This document shows positions 63,598 to 64,000 of a stretch of 64,000 bases of DNA, in pieces. Source of the stretch: Galbibacter sp048266365 (GTDB lineage Bacteria; Bacteroidota; Bacteroidia; Flavobacteriales; Flavobacteriaceae); the NCBI RefSeq assembly GCF_048266365.1, contig NZ_JBLWZP010000003.1, positions 248,001-312,000 on the forward strand. Reading direction: 5' to 3'. The stretch's first letter is position 1. Each line of letters starts with the position of its first letter. The notes beneath the pieces are model-generated. The model saw only the letters and a list, made by a program, of their open reading frames with translations. It made no database searches and was not told the origin of the DNA. The translations under genes were made by a program, and so were the position numbers.

Positions 63598-63910
63598 AAC
63601 TTTGTATGCTAGGGCTGTTTCGGTGGAACCCATTCTAATGCGATCAATTTATTCCTTGGCAAACCGGATTTTTTAGCTCTGGTGTTACACCATTGCCAGT
63701 TTCATATTCTAAAAAAAACGTTAAAAGTTCATTATCCAAGAATTATCTCCTGAGAAATCAAGGTTTGGTTGGAGATTTTCAATATTTTTGACCTCCAAAA
63801 TATCATAACCATTTGGTGAGTACTAGGTTATTACTTCAATACTCGCAAGGTGCCACCAACCTACATGAACAACAACAGTTTTAATATAAAAGAAGCAGTA
63901 CACTAACAAT
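63598..63910. other. Intergenic stretch, nothing recognised
   Basis: 313 bases between the M23 gene and the last, partial gene. No ORF, hairpin or repeat that I can support. Confidence 0.3.
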
Positions 63911-64000
63911 ATGAAGCAATTACTATTCATCCTAGCTGTTATACTAGGATGCTCAAACGGATTTGGACAAAAACTAATCTACCAAAGCGACCATTTCGAA
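63911..64000 (+). CDS. Start of an exported protein, 3' end outside window (partial)
   Basis: 30 codons from ATG 63911. Begins MKQLLFILAVILGCSNGFGQ, a signal peptide with a possible signal-peptidase site after GFGQ; the LGCS could also act as a lipobox. The rest (KLIYQSDHFE) is too short to assign. Confidence 0.7.
   Translation, partial: MKQLLFILAVILGCSNGFGQKLIYQSDHFE

Overview
The window looks like a chromosomal segment of a free-living, glycan-degrading Flavobacteriaceae bacterium, probably marine (habitat is inference). The evidence is AT-rich DNA, two SusC/SusD pairs, lipoproteins with Bacteroidota-type lipoboxes, a hybrid two-component regulator, TAnnTTTG-type -7 boxes and the order zapA-6S RNA-rny.

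Layout. (1) Bases 1-11262 form a glycan-degradation block. On the minus strand are a GH28 enzyme, a GH2 beta-galactosidase-type enzyme and a GH141-like beta-helix protein that runs off the left edge. Divergent on the plus strand are a GH78 alpha-L-rhamnosidase and a sialidase-fold (BNR_2) lipoprotein. The enzyme set points to a rhamnose- and uronate-containing glycan. Between the two arms lie three evenly phased palindromes and a decayed AAA_14/DUF4143 ATPase gene. (2) Bases 11529-22152, minus strand, form a compact laminarin-type PUL: SusC, SusD, a three-module surface binding lipoprotein and a GH16 laminarinase-like enzyme. Next to it is a beta-propeller/Y_Y_Y/LuxR-type one-piece regulator. 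Repeated CTCTACA boxes precede both susC and the regulator. (3) Bases 22153-26483 are a mobile and decaying zone: a GC-rich block, a ParDE-type module with its operator, an IS200-type transposase remnant, an SDR plus Crp/Fnr operon, a Crp/Fnr paralogue with three nonsense codons, and a truncated DapB-like gene. (4) Bases 26559-29809 hold a redox/stress group: an NmrA-like oxidoreductase, a FrnE/DsbA-like protein, a diverged Rossmann-like protein, YceI and a Crp/Fnr regulator, with a CRP-type site before yceI.

(5) Bases 30247-34829 hold inositol catabolism genes: myo-inositol oxygenase, an SSS symporter, a nitrilase-superfamily hydrolase and a convergent zinc dehydrogenase, with a LacI-type palindrome upstream. 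(6) Bases 35312-36553 encode a Cu,Zn superoxide dismutase lipoprotein and a pentapeptide-repeat protein. (7) Bases 36676-43204 are an amino-sugar block: a LytS/LytTR two-component pair in line with a FucP-type MFS transporter, then NagB fused to a LmbE/PIG-L domain, then a GlcNAc-kinase-like BadF ATPase. (8) Bases 43445-46887 encode a siderophore-type TonB receptor and a PepSY membrane protein (iron uptake). (9) Bases 46970-57657 are a second SusC/SusD/lipoprotein locus with a hybrid two-component regulator and no glycoside hydrolase. A 21-bp tandem repeat and a 34-residue membrane peptide ORF lie upstream of its susC. (10) Bases 57825-64000 are mostly housekeeping: a lactonase-family lipoprotein, rny, 6S RNA, zapA, a coiled-coil protein, an M23 peptidase and the start of one more exported protein.

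No rRNA, tRNA, CRISPR array or intact transposon was seen. I did not find an obviously new multi-gene system. The most informative unexplained signals are regulatory: the phased palindromes at 6044-6122, the CTCTACA boxes, the 21-bp repeat, and the conserved palindrome flanking the Crp/Fnr paralogues. All functions are read from sequence motifs only; no database search was run.
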